This document shows, one piece after another, positions 52,354 through 59,445 of a DNA stretch of 59,445 bases. A model generated the notes under the pieces. It was not told where the DNA came from. It searched no databases and was given only the letters and a program-made list of their open reading frames with translations. The DNA is from an uncultured Eggerthella sp. GTDB taxonomy: Bacteria; Actinomycetota; Coriobacteriia; Coriobacteriales; Eggerthellaceae. Numbering within the stretch: position 1 is the first letter of the stretch; the number at the start of each line of letters is the position of its first letter. Where the stretch lies: contig UQVJ01000003.1 of assembly GCA_900544455.1 (NCBI GenBank), positions 1 through 59,445 on the forward strand, in the 5' to 3' direction. Made by a program: the position numbers and the translations under genes.

Positions 52354-53979
52354 ATGATTGATGAAGTGCATATTCGCGATGTGGCGTTGATCCACGAGGC
52401 AACGTTTACGCCAAGCCCTGCCTTTACTGTGGTAACAGGCGAAACAGGCACGGGAAAAACCGCTCTGTTGAATGCGCTGAAAATTCTGGTTGGCGAACGT
52501 GCCGGTGCGTCGTTTGTGCGCGAAGGTTGTGAAGAACTCCAGGTAGAAGGTCGTTTTCTTGGTGAAGGATGCGGAGAAGACGGCGTGGTGGCTGCACGTC
52601 GCATCGGCGCGCAAGGGCGCAGCCGCGTATCTATCGACGGTTCGCTTGCTTCAGTGAAGGAGCTCGCTGGCGGCTTGGGGCAGACGGTCGACCTTTGCGG
52701 GCAGCATGAGCATCAGCGCTTGCTTTCGCCGGCTTATCAGCGTGCTTTGCTCGACGAATGGGGCAAAGATGAAATCAGTGCACCCTTGAAGGCGTACCGA
52801 GTATGCCTGTCCGAGGCAAACGATGCGTCTGCCGAGCTGGTTCGTTTGCAAGACCTGGAATCAGCCGATGCCGTCGAGCTCGACAGGGCGCGCTTCGCTT
52901 TGGAACAGATTGGCAAGGCTGACCCCCAGGAAGGTGAGTACGAAGAACTTGTTGAGCGTATGCCCTGCTTGGAAAATGCCGAAATGCTGGTCCATGAAGC
53001 CATGTCTGCGCAGCGCAGCCTTACGGGGTCGGGCGGTGCGGTGGAATCGCTCGAGTCGGCATTGGGTTCTCTTGAGCGAATTGCGGCGGTGGATTCATCT
53101 ATTGAATCAGTGCTGGAGCTTGTGCGTGAAGCGTTCTTCTCGCTGGAGGATGTGGGCCGCGATTTGGCGACGTACAAAGATAACGTCGATTTTCCCCAGG
53201 AAGAGCTGGAAGCAGCGCAGGACCGCATCGCCGAGCTGCAGGGCCTTATGCGAGGCTTTGGCCCGCGCATGGAAGACGTGCTGGCGCACCGCGCTGAAGC
53301 TGAGGCGAAAATCCGCGAATACGATGGGCGCGACGAGCTAATTTCCCGGGCTGCTGAAAGGCGAGATGCGGCGGAAGCGGCGCTCGCCGACGCGGCATGT
53401 GCCCTGGCCAAAGCCCGTGGCAAGGTCGTCCCCCTCTTTATCGATGCCGTTCAAACCCAGATGGCTCGTCTGGAAATGAAGGGAGCGCGTCTCGAGGCAA
53501 GCATTTCGGATCTGCCACGTGGGCAATGGGACACATGGGGTTCGCAGTCTTTCGAGTTTCTTTTTGCCGCCGGTGAGGGCTTGAGCGCTCAGCGGCTTGG
53601 AAAAATTGCCTCGGGCGGTGAAATGAGTCGCGTGATGCTTGCTCTGAAGGTTGCGTTAGGGGAGTGCGATCAGGTGGATACGTTGGTGTTCGACGAGATC
53701 GATGCTGGCGTGGGCGGCGGTACCGCTCGTGCGCTTGGCGCCGTTCTTCGCGATCTGGCTAAAACCCATCAGGTCATTGTGGTAACGCACCTTCCCCAGG
53801 TTGCCGTGTGCGGTGATACCCATTATCTGGTAACGAAGTCCGACGATACGCTGCCTCAAACCTGCTTAACCCTTGCTTCAGGCGAAAGCCGAACGGCAGA
53901 AATCGCCCGTATGCTCGCCGGCGAGGTAAACGAAACGTCTCTTGCCCATGCCGCTGAACTGCTCAGCGAGCAGGAGTAA
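52354..53979 (+). CDS. recN: DNA repair ATPase RecN
   Basis: RecN is an SMC-like protein that acts early in double-strand break repair. The 541-residue protein has the Walker A motif GETGTGKT at about 29-36 and long coiled-coil arms (about 140-360) rich in E, A and L. The C-terminal lobe has the SGGEMSRVMLALK signature and the Walker B segment TLVFDEIDAGVGG. Length is normal. It precedes nfo by 50 bases on the same strand, so the two could form a repair unit. Confidence 0.95.
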   Translation: MIDEVHIRDVALIHEATFTPSPAFTVVTGETGTGKTALLNALKILVGERAGASFVREGCEELQVEGRFLGEGCGEDGVVAARRIGAQGRSRVSIDGSLASVKELAGGLGQTVDLCGQHEHQRLLSPAYQRALLDEWGKDEISAPLKAYRVCLSEANDASAELVRLQDLESADAVELDRARFALEQIGKADPQEGEYEELVERMPCLENAEMLVHEAMSAQRSLTGSGGAVESLESALGSLERIAAVDSSIESVLELVREAFFSLEDVGRDLATYKDNVDFPQEELEAAQDRIAELQGLMRGFGPRMEDVLAHRAEAEAKIREYDGRDELISRAAERRDAAEAALADAACALAKARGKVVPLFIDAVQTQMARLEMKGARLEASISDLPRGQWDTWGSQSFEFLFAAGEGLSAQRLGKIASGGEMSRVMLALKVALGECDQVDTLVFDEIDAGVGGGTARALGAVLRDLAKTHQVIVVTHLPQVAVCGDTHYLVTKSDDTLPQTCLTLASGESRTAEIARMLAGEVNETSLAHAAELLSEQE

Positions 53980-54029
53980 CCGCCCTTGATTCGTCTTGCC
54001 ATATGCAAGGAAAAGACAAAGGAGAATGA

Positions 54030-54905
54030 ATGTCCGAATATCAAGCCGTGTTGCGGCAGCCGACAGATGGGCGCATGCCCGTTATCGGTTGTCACCTTTC
54101 TTCGGCCAAAGGGTATGCCGCAATGGCGAAAACGGCAGCCTCCATCGATGCCAACACGTTTGCCTTCTTCACGCGAAATCCGCGTGGCGGCAAGGCGAAG
54201 GCGATTGATGATGCTGACGTGAGGGCGTTTGCGGAAGAGACGGCGCTGGCGGGTATCGGGCGCATCGTGGCACATGGTTCGTATACGGTGAACCCGTGCG
54301 CGGCAAAAGAGCAGGTGCGCAGTTTTGCATTCCAGGCGCTTGCCGAAGATTTGGTGCGAATGGAGTGCACTCCGGGGCAGCTATTCAACATTCACCCTGG
54401 TTCACATGTGGGGCAGGGTGCGGATGCGGGTATCGAGCTTATTGCTGAGGTCCTGAATACCGTGTTGGCGCCCGAGCAAACCACCACGCTTTTGTTGGAA
54501 ACCATGGCGGGAAAGGGAAGCGAGGTAGGCTGTACCTTCGAGGAGCTGGCGGCCATCATCGACCGCGTTGAGCTTAATAGTCATTTGGGTGTTTGCCTCG
54601 ATACCTGCCATGTATGGGATGCGGGATATGACATTGCGAATGATCTGGATGGCGTGCTCGAGGAATTCGATCGCGTGATTGGGCTAGACCGGCTGTGCGC
54701 TTTGCACATCAACGACTCGCTCAACGAATGCGGCGCCCACAAAGATCGTCATGCGCGCATCGGTGAAGGCCGTATTGGCAAAGAAGCGTTGGCTGCCGTG
54801 GTGATGCATCCTCGGCTGTTGGGATTGCCTTGCATTCTGGAAACACCGAACGAGCTGCCGGGCTATGCGGAAGAGATCGCTTTTTTCCGTTCTTGCGTTG
54901 TGTAA
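54030..54905 (+). CDS. nfo: Endonuclease IV (AP endonuclease)
   Basis: This enzyme cuts DNA at abasic sites in base-excision repair. The 291-residue TIM-barrel protein has zinc-ligand segments VIGCHLSSAKGY, IVAHGSYTVN, NIHPGSHVGQG, LLLETMAGKGSEVG, GVCLDTCHVWDAGYD, ALHINDSLNECGAHKDRHARIGEG and a final LETPNE in proper order. Length and motif set match bacterial Nfo. GGAGAATGA leads to the ATG. It follows recN at 50 bases. Confidence 0.95.
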   Translation: MSEYQAVLRQPTDGRMPVIGCHLSSAKGYAAMAKTAASIDANTFAFFTRNPRGGKAKAIDDADVRAFAEETALAGIGRIVAHGSYTVNPCAAKEQVRSFAFQALAEDLVRMECTPGQLFNIHPGSHVGQGADAGIELIAEVLNTVLAPEQTTTLLLETMAGKGSEVGCTFEELAAIIDRVELNSHLGVCLDTCHVWDAGYDIANDLDGVLEEFDRVIGLDRLCALHINDSLNECGAHKDRHARIGEGRIGKEALAAVVMHPRLLGLPCILETPNELPGYAEEIAFFRSCVV

Positions 54906-54943
54906 AACGATTGTTTACCATGAACAAGTCTTATTAATTCCCC

Positions 54944-54973
54944 TTAACAGCATATTTGCAGGTGGCCTATTAC
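54944..54973 (+). promoter_or_regulatory. Candidate promoter for the fsa-rho unit
   Basis: TTAACA (54944-54949) and TATTAC (54968-54973) are separated by 18 bases, in the 116-base gap between nfo and fsa. Each matches four or five consensus bases. The start would lie near 54980. Confidence 0.5.
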
Positions 54974-55021
54974 GGGTGAAGTGTGCCTGCACGGTTATTC
55001 ATTTCTTTTAAGGAGGATCCA

Positions 55022-55708
55022 GTGAAATTCTTTCTGGACACTGCCGATCTCGATGAGATCGAAGAGGCAGCAAGCTGGGGTGCGTTGGCTGGCGTAACCA
55101 CCAATCCGTCTCTGTATTCCCGCATCGGCGGTAAGCTTGATGACTTCCACAACCATATCAAGCGCATCTGCGACATCGTTGGCCCTGATTGCCCCGTTTC
55201 CGCAGAATCCGTTGCTATGACGCGTGAAGAGCTCATCACCGATGGTCGCGAGCTTGCCGCTATCGCTCCTAACGTTGTTGTGAAGATCCCCACCATGGTG
55301 GAAGGCCTTGCCGCAACGCATGCGCTTGCAGCCGAGGGCATTCCGGTGAACATGACGCTGTGCTTCAGCGTTCCTCAGGCCATTCTGGCCGCACGCGCTG
55401 GTGCTCGCTACATCAGCCCCTTCATCGGTCGCTTTGACGACATTTCGGAAGACGGTCTTGATCAGGTTGCCAACATCGTAACCGCGCTGAACAACTACGA
55501 CTTCACTTCCAATACCGTAAACGGCGAGCAGGTTGAAGTTATTGCAGCTTCTATCCGCAGTGCAAACCATGTTACCCAGGCAGCGCTGATGGGCGCCGAT
55601 ATCGCAACGGTTCCCTTCGGCGTGCTGAAGAAGATGGTTCAGCATCCGTTGACCGATCGTGGCCTTGAGGCATTCCTCAAGGACTGGGAGAAAGTCCAGA
55701 ACGCATGA
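55022..55708 (+). CDS. fsa: Fructose-6-phosphate aldolase / TalC-type transaldolase
   Basis: The 228-residue protein belongs to the small transaldolase group (FSA/TalC). The Schiff-base lysine is in VVKIPTM (about residue 86), with FLDTADLDEIEEA at the start, GVTTNPSL and the MTLCFS and ISPFIGRFDD segments. Members either cleave fructose 6-phosphate or act as transaldolase in the pentose phosphate pathway; these cannot be told apart by eye. The start is GTG at 55022, with AAGGAGG 5 bases upstream; the longer frame would begin before the ribosome site. It overlaps rho by 4 bases (ATGA), so the two are translationally coupled. Confidence 0.92.
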   Translation: MKFFLDTADLDEIEEAASWGALAGVTTNPSLYSRIGGKLDDFHNHIKRICDIVGPDCPVSAESVAMTREELITDGRELAAIAPNVVVKIPTMVEGLAATHALAAEGIPVNMTLCFSVPQAILAARAGARYISPFIGRFDDISEDGLDQVANIVTALNNYDFTSNTVNGEQVEVIAASIRSANHVTQAALMGADIATVPFGVLKKMVQHPLTDRGLEAFLKDWEKVQNA

Positions 55709-57759
55709 GTGATGCAGAAGTAGTCGAAGAGTCTGCGCCCGAGGAAAAGAAGCCGGCACGTACCACGCGTCGTCGTACGGCGAAGGCCTCCGACAAGCAG
55801 GAGGGAGCGGCCGCAGCGGCTGCGCCCTCCGATTCTGCTGAGGTGAAACCCGCGGCAGCTGAGGCTGCTTCTTTGGAAGAAAAGCCCAGGCGTCGCAGGA
55901 CAAGCAGGAAGAAAGTCGAAGAAGTTCCTGCCGATGCCGAAGCCGAGCAGAAGCCTAAGACGGCGAAGCCCGCAAAGTCCAAAGCTGCTGAAAAGAAGGA
56001 AGAGCTTCAAGCTGAACCTTCCGACTCGCAGAAGGGTGACGCTCCCTCCGAGGGCGAGCCCAAGCCAAAGCGAACCCGCACCCGAACCAGGTCGAAGGCC
56101 AAGGCCGAAGAAGTACCTCAAGGTGATAATGCGGAGGCAGCTCCCAAGCAAGAAGCGGCACCTAAGCAGGAATCGGCTTTCGACCAGGTTTCTCCCGTCG
56201 ATCAGGAAACCCCATCGAAACAAAAGGATTCCTCAAAGCAGGAATCGGCTTCTTCTGAACCTTCGGATGCCTCTGATGCTGCCGAGGAAAAGGGTTCCAG
56301 CGAACGCGAAGAGCGCGACGACCACAAGGGCCGTCGCCAGCGCAAGCCCCGTCAGCAGAGGGGCAGCGATCGTCAGAAGGGCGATCGTGGCGACCGCCAG
56401 AAGAACGACCGTTACCACAACAACCGTCGCCAGCATCAGCAAAACCGTCGTGAGCCAGTTGCTCCTCAGGTTTCCAAGGAAGATCTTGCGAAGCTTAAGG
56501 TTGTTGAGCTTCGCGAAAAGGCCCAGGAACTGGAGATCGACTTCAAAGGCCTCAAGAAGGCAGAGCTTATCGAGGCGGTGTTTGCTGCCAGCATGAAGGC
56601 CGAAGGCTTTGAAGAGGTTAGCGGTATCCTTGATGTGCTCGCCGATGGCTATGGATTCTTGCGCACGAGCGGATATCTTCCTGGTGAAAAAGACGTATAC
56701 GTGGGCACTTCCACCATTCGCCGCAATCATCTTCGCAAGGGCGATTACCTTACTGGCCAAACGCGTCCAGCGCGTCCGAAGGAAAAGTTTGCCGCCCTTC
56801 AGCGCATCGATACCGTGAACGGCGTCCCGCTAGACGAAGTTGGCAAGCGTATTCGTTTTGCCGATTTGACGCCGGTGTTCCCCGATGAGCGCTTGGTGCT
56901 TGAGCATGGACGATCCTCTATCACTTCTCGCGTTATCGACTTGTGTGCACCTATCGGCAAGGGTCAGCGTGGTCTTATCGTTTCGCCCCCCAAGGCGGGC
57001 AAAACCACGATCTTGAAAGATATTGCAGCATCCATTACGTCGAATAACCCCGAAGTGCATCTGATGTGCCTTCTGGTTGACGAGCGCCCCGAAGAAGTTA
57101 CCGACATGGAGCGATCCATTCATGGCGAGGTAATTTCCTCTACCTTCGATATGCCTTGCGAAAACCATGTTGCGGTTTCCGAAATGGTTATCGAAAGGGC
57201 GAAGCGCTTGGTGGAAAACGGACAGGACGTTGTTATTCTGCTCGATTCGCTTACGCGTTTGGCGCGTGCCTACAACCTGGCGCAACCTGCATCGGGCCGC
57301 ATCCTTTCCGGCGGCGTAGATTCGACGGCGCTGTATCCGCCTAAGAAGTTCTTGGGCGCCGCCCGCAATATCGAGGGTGGCGGAAGCCTTACCATTTTGG
57401 CGTCAGCTCTTATCGAGACAGGCTCGAAGATGGACGAGGTTATCTTTGAGGAATTCAAGGGCACCGGCAACATGGAAGTGAAGCTCGATCGCTCTTTAGC
57501 AGAGCATCGCATCTTTCCTGCAATCGATCCGGTTGCATCTGGCACTCGTCGAGAAGATTTGCTGCTTGATCCTCAGGAGGCGCCGCTCATCTGGGCAGTG
57601 CGTCGCGTGCTTGCCAACCGCAATAACGTTGAACGAGCCATGGATTCGCTTATCAAGTCGCTTAAGCAGACCAACGACAACCAGGAATTCCTGATGCGCG
57701 CTGCAAAAAAGGCTCAGCAGGGACGTCATTTCGATGAGAGCGGAGCGATCGAAATCTAA
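55705..57759 (+). CDS. rho: Transcription termination factor Rho with long charged N-terminus
   Basis: Rho is a hexameric RNA helicase that ends transcription. The 684-residue protein is about 265 residues longer than the E. coli protein. The extra N-terminus (1-250) is rich in K, E, P, S and A, then in R, N and Q (about 195-250). It is followed by the Rho_N helical part (about 255-300), the RNA-binding cold-shock domain (RGYGFLR-like DGYGFLRTSG) and the ATPase core with Walker A PPKAGKTT near residue 432. Such extensions are common in actinobacteria and can add RNA binding or phase separation. The bicyclomycin-region residues look normal. Confidence 0.96.
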   Translation: MSDAEVVEESAPEEKKPARTTRRRTAKASDKQEGAAAAAAPSDSAEVKPAAAEAASLEEKPRRRRTSRKKVEEVPADAEAEQKPKTAKPAKSKAAEKKEELQAEPSDSQKGDAPSEGEPKPKRTRTRTRSKAKAEEVPQGDNAEAAPKQEAAPKQESAFDQVSPVDQETPSKQKDSSKQESASSEPSDASDAAEEKGSSEREERDDHKGRRQRKPRQQRGSDRQKGDRGDRQKNDRYHNNRRQHQQNRREPVAPQVSKEDLAKLKVVELREKAQELEIDFKGLKKAELIEAVFAASMKAEGFEEVSGILDVLADGYGFLRTSGYLPGEKDVYVGTSTIRRNHLRKGDYLTGQTRPARPKEKFAALQRIDTVNGVPLDEVGKRIRFADLTPVFPDERLVLEHGRSSITSRVIDLCAPIGKGQRGLIVSPPKAGKTTILKDIAASITSNNPEVHLMCLLVDERPEEVTDMERSIHGEVISSTFDMPCENHVAVSEMVIERAKRLVENGQDVVILLDSLTRLARAYNLAQPASGRILSGGVDSTALYPPKKFLGAARNIEGGGSLTILASALIETGSKMDEVIFEEFKGTGNMEVKLDRSLAEHRIFPAIDPVASGTRREDLLLDPQEAPLIWAVRRVLANRNNVERAMDSLIKSLKQTNDNQEFLMRAAKKAQQGRHFDESGAIEI

Positions 57760-57817
57760 TAAATGAGATTTCGGTTTGCGACGTGATCTAGCTGCGTTAG
57801 AGCATATCGTCATCGCT

Positions 57818-57860
57818 TATAATTACGAAAAAATGGAACCCTGCCGTTCGGCGGGGTTCC
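57818..57860 (+). promoter_or_regulatory. Promoter -10 box and leader hairpin of sppA
   Basis: A perfect TATAAT (57818-57823) lies in the 137-base gap after rho; its -35 box is poor. The transcript would start near 57830 and open with an 11-bp hairpin (57835-57845 with 57850-57860, GTTC loop) ending 36 bases before the sppA start. Read on the minus strand, this same hairpin is followed by TTTTTT and would end antisense transcripts heading into rho. Confidence 0.6.
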
Positions 57861-57896
57861 GCAGTGTTTACCTGTCTGTTTTTATAGGGAGGGCAT

Positions 57897-58973
57897 GTGC
57901 CTCAAGAGCCATTATCTCAGCATCCGGGCGGGCCCCAACCGCCAGTAGGGTATGGACAGCCTGTGCCCCAGCCCCCGTTCGAGCAAGCGCCGCAATCTGC
58001 TGCGGCGGCAACCGTTGCTCGGAAAGAGCCCCGCAAATCCCGCGGATGGATTGTGGCGCTCGTCGCAATTGTTGCGGTGTGCCTGGTGTCGGTTTTCGGC
58101 ATCGTGTCTTGCACTTCAGCCATCGCCGGTCTGGGCGGATCGAGCTCCTACGACAGCGAACCGCTGTTCCCGAATACGGTTGCGGTTATCGATATTGATA
58201 GCACCATTCAGTACGACGGCACAACGAACAGCCCCGATGGCCTAAAGCAGCAGCTTGACGTTGCCGCAAACGATAGCAGGATCATTGCAGTTGTGCTGCG
58301 CGTGAACTCGGGGGGCGGTGTGGCTACCGCCGGCGAGGAAATGGCCACCTATGTGAGGGAATTCCGAGAGGACACAGGCAAGCCAGTAGTGGTCTCGAGC
58401 GCTTCTACCAACGCGAGCGCTGCTTACGAGATTTCCAGTCAGGCGGACTACATCTTCACGGCGCGCACCACTGCTATCGGTGCAATTGGTACCGCTATGC
58501 AGCTGGTCGATTATTCAGGACTGATGAGCATGCTCGGTATCTCTACGGAAGATATCACCTCTGCCGAAAGCAAGGATTCCACATACGGTACGCGCAAGCT
58601 CACCGATGAAGAGCGAGCGTATTATCAAGCCCAGGTAGACCAGATCAACGAAACGTTCATCCAAACCGTTGCCGATGGTCGTAATATGTCTGTCGACGCG
58701 GTGCGTGCTTTGGCTACGGGTCTCACGTTTACTGGGACTGATGCTGTGGAAAACGGTCTTGCCGATGAAATTGGCACGAAGGAAGACGCTATCGAATATG
58801 CAGCTGAGCTTGCGGGGCACGCGTCAGATTATGAAACGGTAAATCTCAGGCAGAATAGCTCGAATGATATTTCCACCCTGCTCGACCTGATATCTGAAAA
58901 TAAGTCTATTTCCGCTGACCAGTTGGCTTCAGCGTTGAAGGAGTTGGAGAGCAATGGCTCCATCGCAAAATAA
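57897..58973 (+). CDS. sppA: Signal peptide peptidase SppA-type protease (S49)
   Basis: This membrane-bound serine protease family degrades leftover signal peptides. The 358-residue protein has a proline- and glutamine-rich start (1-45), one membrane segment (51-71) and an S49 domain (about 93-330). The nucleophile serine is probably S174 in TNASAAYEIS and the catalytic lysine K226 in AESKDSTYG. The RVNSGGGVATAGEE segment is the expected oxyanion-side motif. The start is GTG at 57897, with GGGAGG upstream. Its last 20 bases overlap the start of the next gene. Confidence 0.9.
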   Translation: MPQEPLSQHPGGPQPPVGYGQPVPQPPFEQAPQSAAAATVARKEPRKSRGWIVALVAIVAVCLVSVFGIVSCTSAIAGLGGSSSYDSEPLFPNTVAVIDIDSTIQYDGTTNSPDGLKQQLDVAANDSRIIAVVLRVNSGGGVATAGEEMATYVREFREDTGKPVVVSSASTNASAAYEISSQADYIFTARTTAIGAIGTAMQLVDYSGLMSMLGISTEDITSAESKDSTYGTRKLTDEERAYYQAQVDQINETFIQTVADGRNMSVDAVRALATGLTFTGTDAVENGLADEIGTKEDAIEYAAELAGHASDYETVNLRQNSSNDISTLLDLISENKSISADQLASALKELESNGSIAK

Positions 58974-59445
58974 GAAAGAACGTATCGAATGGCCGAAGCG
59001 TGCCGTTGTAACGGCAGGAATGCCCTACGGTAACAAGTCTCTGCACTTTGGTCATGTGGGTGGCGTTTTCGTGCCCGCCGACTGCTATGCTCGCTTCCTC
59101 CGCGATCGCATCGGCTCTGAAAACGTGGTATTCGTCTCTGGCACCGATTGCTTTGGCTCTCCTATCGAAGAGGGATATCGCAAGGAAGTTGAGGCTGGTT
59201 CCTTCGAGGGAACCCTGGAGGATTACGTTCGCCGCAACCATGATCGCCAGAAGGCAACGCTCGATGCGTACGACATCAGCCTTGATGTATATGAGGGCAG
59301 CGGTCTCGGTCATTGCGGTGAGGTTCATCGCTCCATTTCCGCCGCTTTCGTACAGCGCCTCCATGAAAAAGGGTTCCTGCATTTAGAGAGTACCCTTCAG
59401 TTCTACGACGCCCAGGAAGGTATGTTCTTGAATGGCCGTCAGGTA
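58954..59445 (+). CDS. Methionyl-tRNA-synthetase-like class I tRNA ligase, N-terminal part (cut by window end)
   Basis: The frame is open from an ATG at 58954 to the window end (164 residues). TAGMPYGNKSLHFGHVGG carries an HFGH form of the class I HIGH motif, and the order of the following segments (VPADCYARFLR, then VVFVSGTD) matches methionyl-tRNA synthetase. The usual DEHG that follows this GTD is replaced by DCFG, which is a notable change. The enzyme should therefore be treated as MetRS-like until the KMSKS region is seen. GGAG lies before the ATG, within sppA, so the two genes are coupled. Confidence 0.75.
   Translation, partial: MAPSQNKKERIEWPKRAVVTAGMPYGNKSLHFGHVGGVFVPADCYARFLRDRIGSENVVFVSGTDCFGSPIEEGYRKEVEAGSFEGTLEDYVRRNHDRQKATLDAYDISLDVYEGSGLGHCGEVHRSISAAFVQRLHEKGFLHLESTLQFYDAQEGMFLNGRQV

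Overview
The window looks like chromosome from a moderately GC-rich actinobacterium, most likely class Coriobacteriia (an Eggerthella/Slackia-like relative). The grounds are the division cluster (mraZ to divIVA with sepF and yggT but no ftsA), a class A RNase P RNA, a meso-DAP type MurE and a Rho with a long charged N-terminal extension. This placement comes from gene content and protein motifs; no database search was possible. No CRISPR array, insertion sequence, prophage or tRNA was seen.

Layout. Bases 1-8692 hold the tail of an acyl-CoA dehydrogenase, a LysR regulator beside a FUSC-like membrane protein, an SDR oxidoreductase, a CapA-like protein, a lipoprotein joining a solute-binding domain to a 5'-nucleotidase C-terminal-like domain, and methionine aminopeptidase. 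Bases 9120-15936 hold the most interesting locus: an ethanolamine-type permease, a HAD phosphatase, an ethanolamine-phosphate phospho-lyase-like class III PLP enzyme, an APH-fold kinase and an altered PII protein. A convergent EutV/EutW-like pair follows (ANTAR response regulator and HisKA_2 kinase). The permease leader starts with a hairpin whose hexaloop has A at position 1 and G at position 4, and a second such hairpin lies before the gene. I read this as a microcompartment-free route for using ethanolamine or a similar amino alcohol: import, phosphorylation, then elimination to aldehyde, ammonia and phosphate.

Bases 16123-25326 carry nadK, murJ, pyrG, a protein with a CGNR-like zinc motif, two zinc-ribbon membrane proteins and xerD. 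Bases 25475-46140 are a nearly unbroken 20-kb division and wall operon: mraZ, rsmH, ftsL, ftsI, murE, murF, mraY, murD, ftsW, murG, murC, murB, ftsQ, ftsZ, pgeF, a 45-residue membrane peptide, yggS, sepF, yggT and divIVA. Three evenly spaced GTGGG box pairs precede mraZ, and ftsZ has its own promoter candidate.

Bases 46145-47361 contain two terminators, a gene-free stretch and rnpB on the minus strand. Bases 47449-50753 are a thiamine block: an unexplained hairpin-rich region, thiN, a TPP riboswitch, thiC and thiD. The end holds cca (minus), recN, nfo, a fructose-6-phosphate aldolase/transaldolase gene overlapping rho, sppA and the start of a methionyl-tRNA-synthetase-like gene cut by the window edge.
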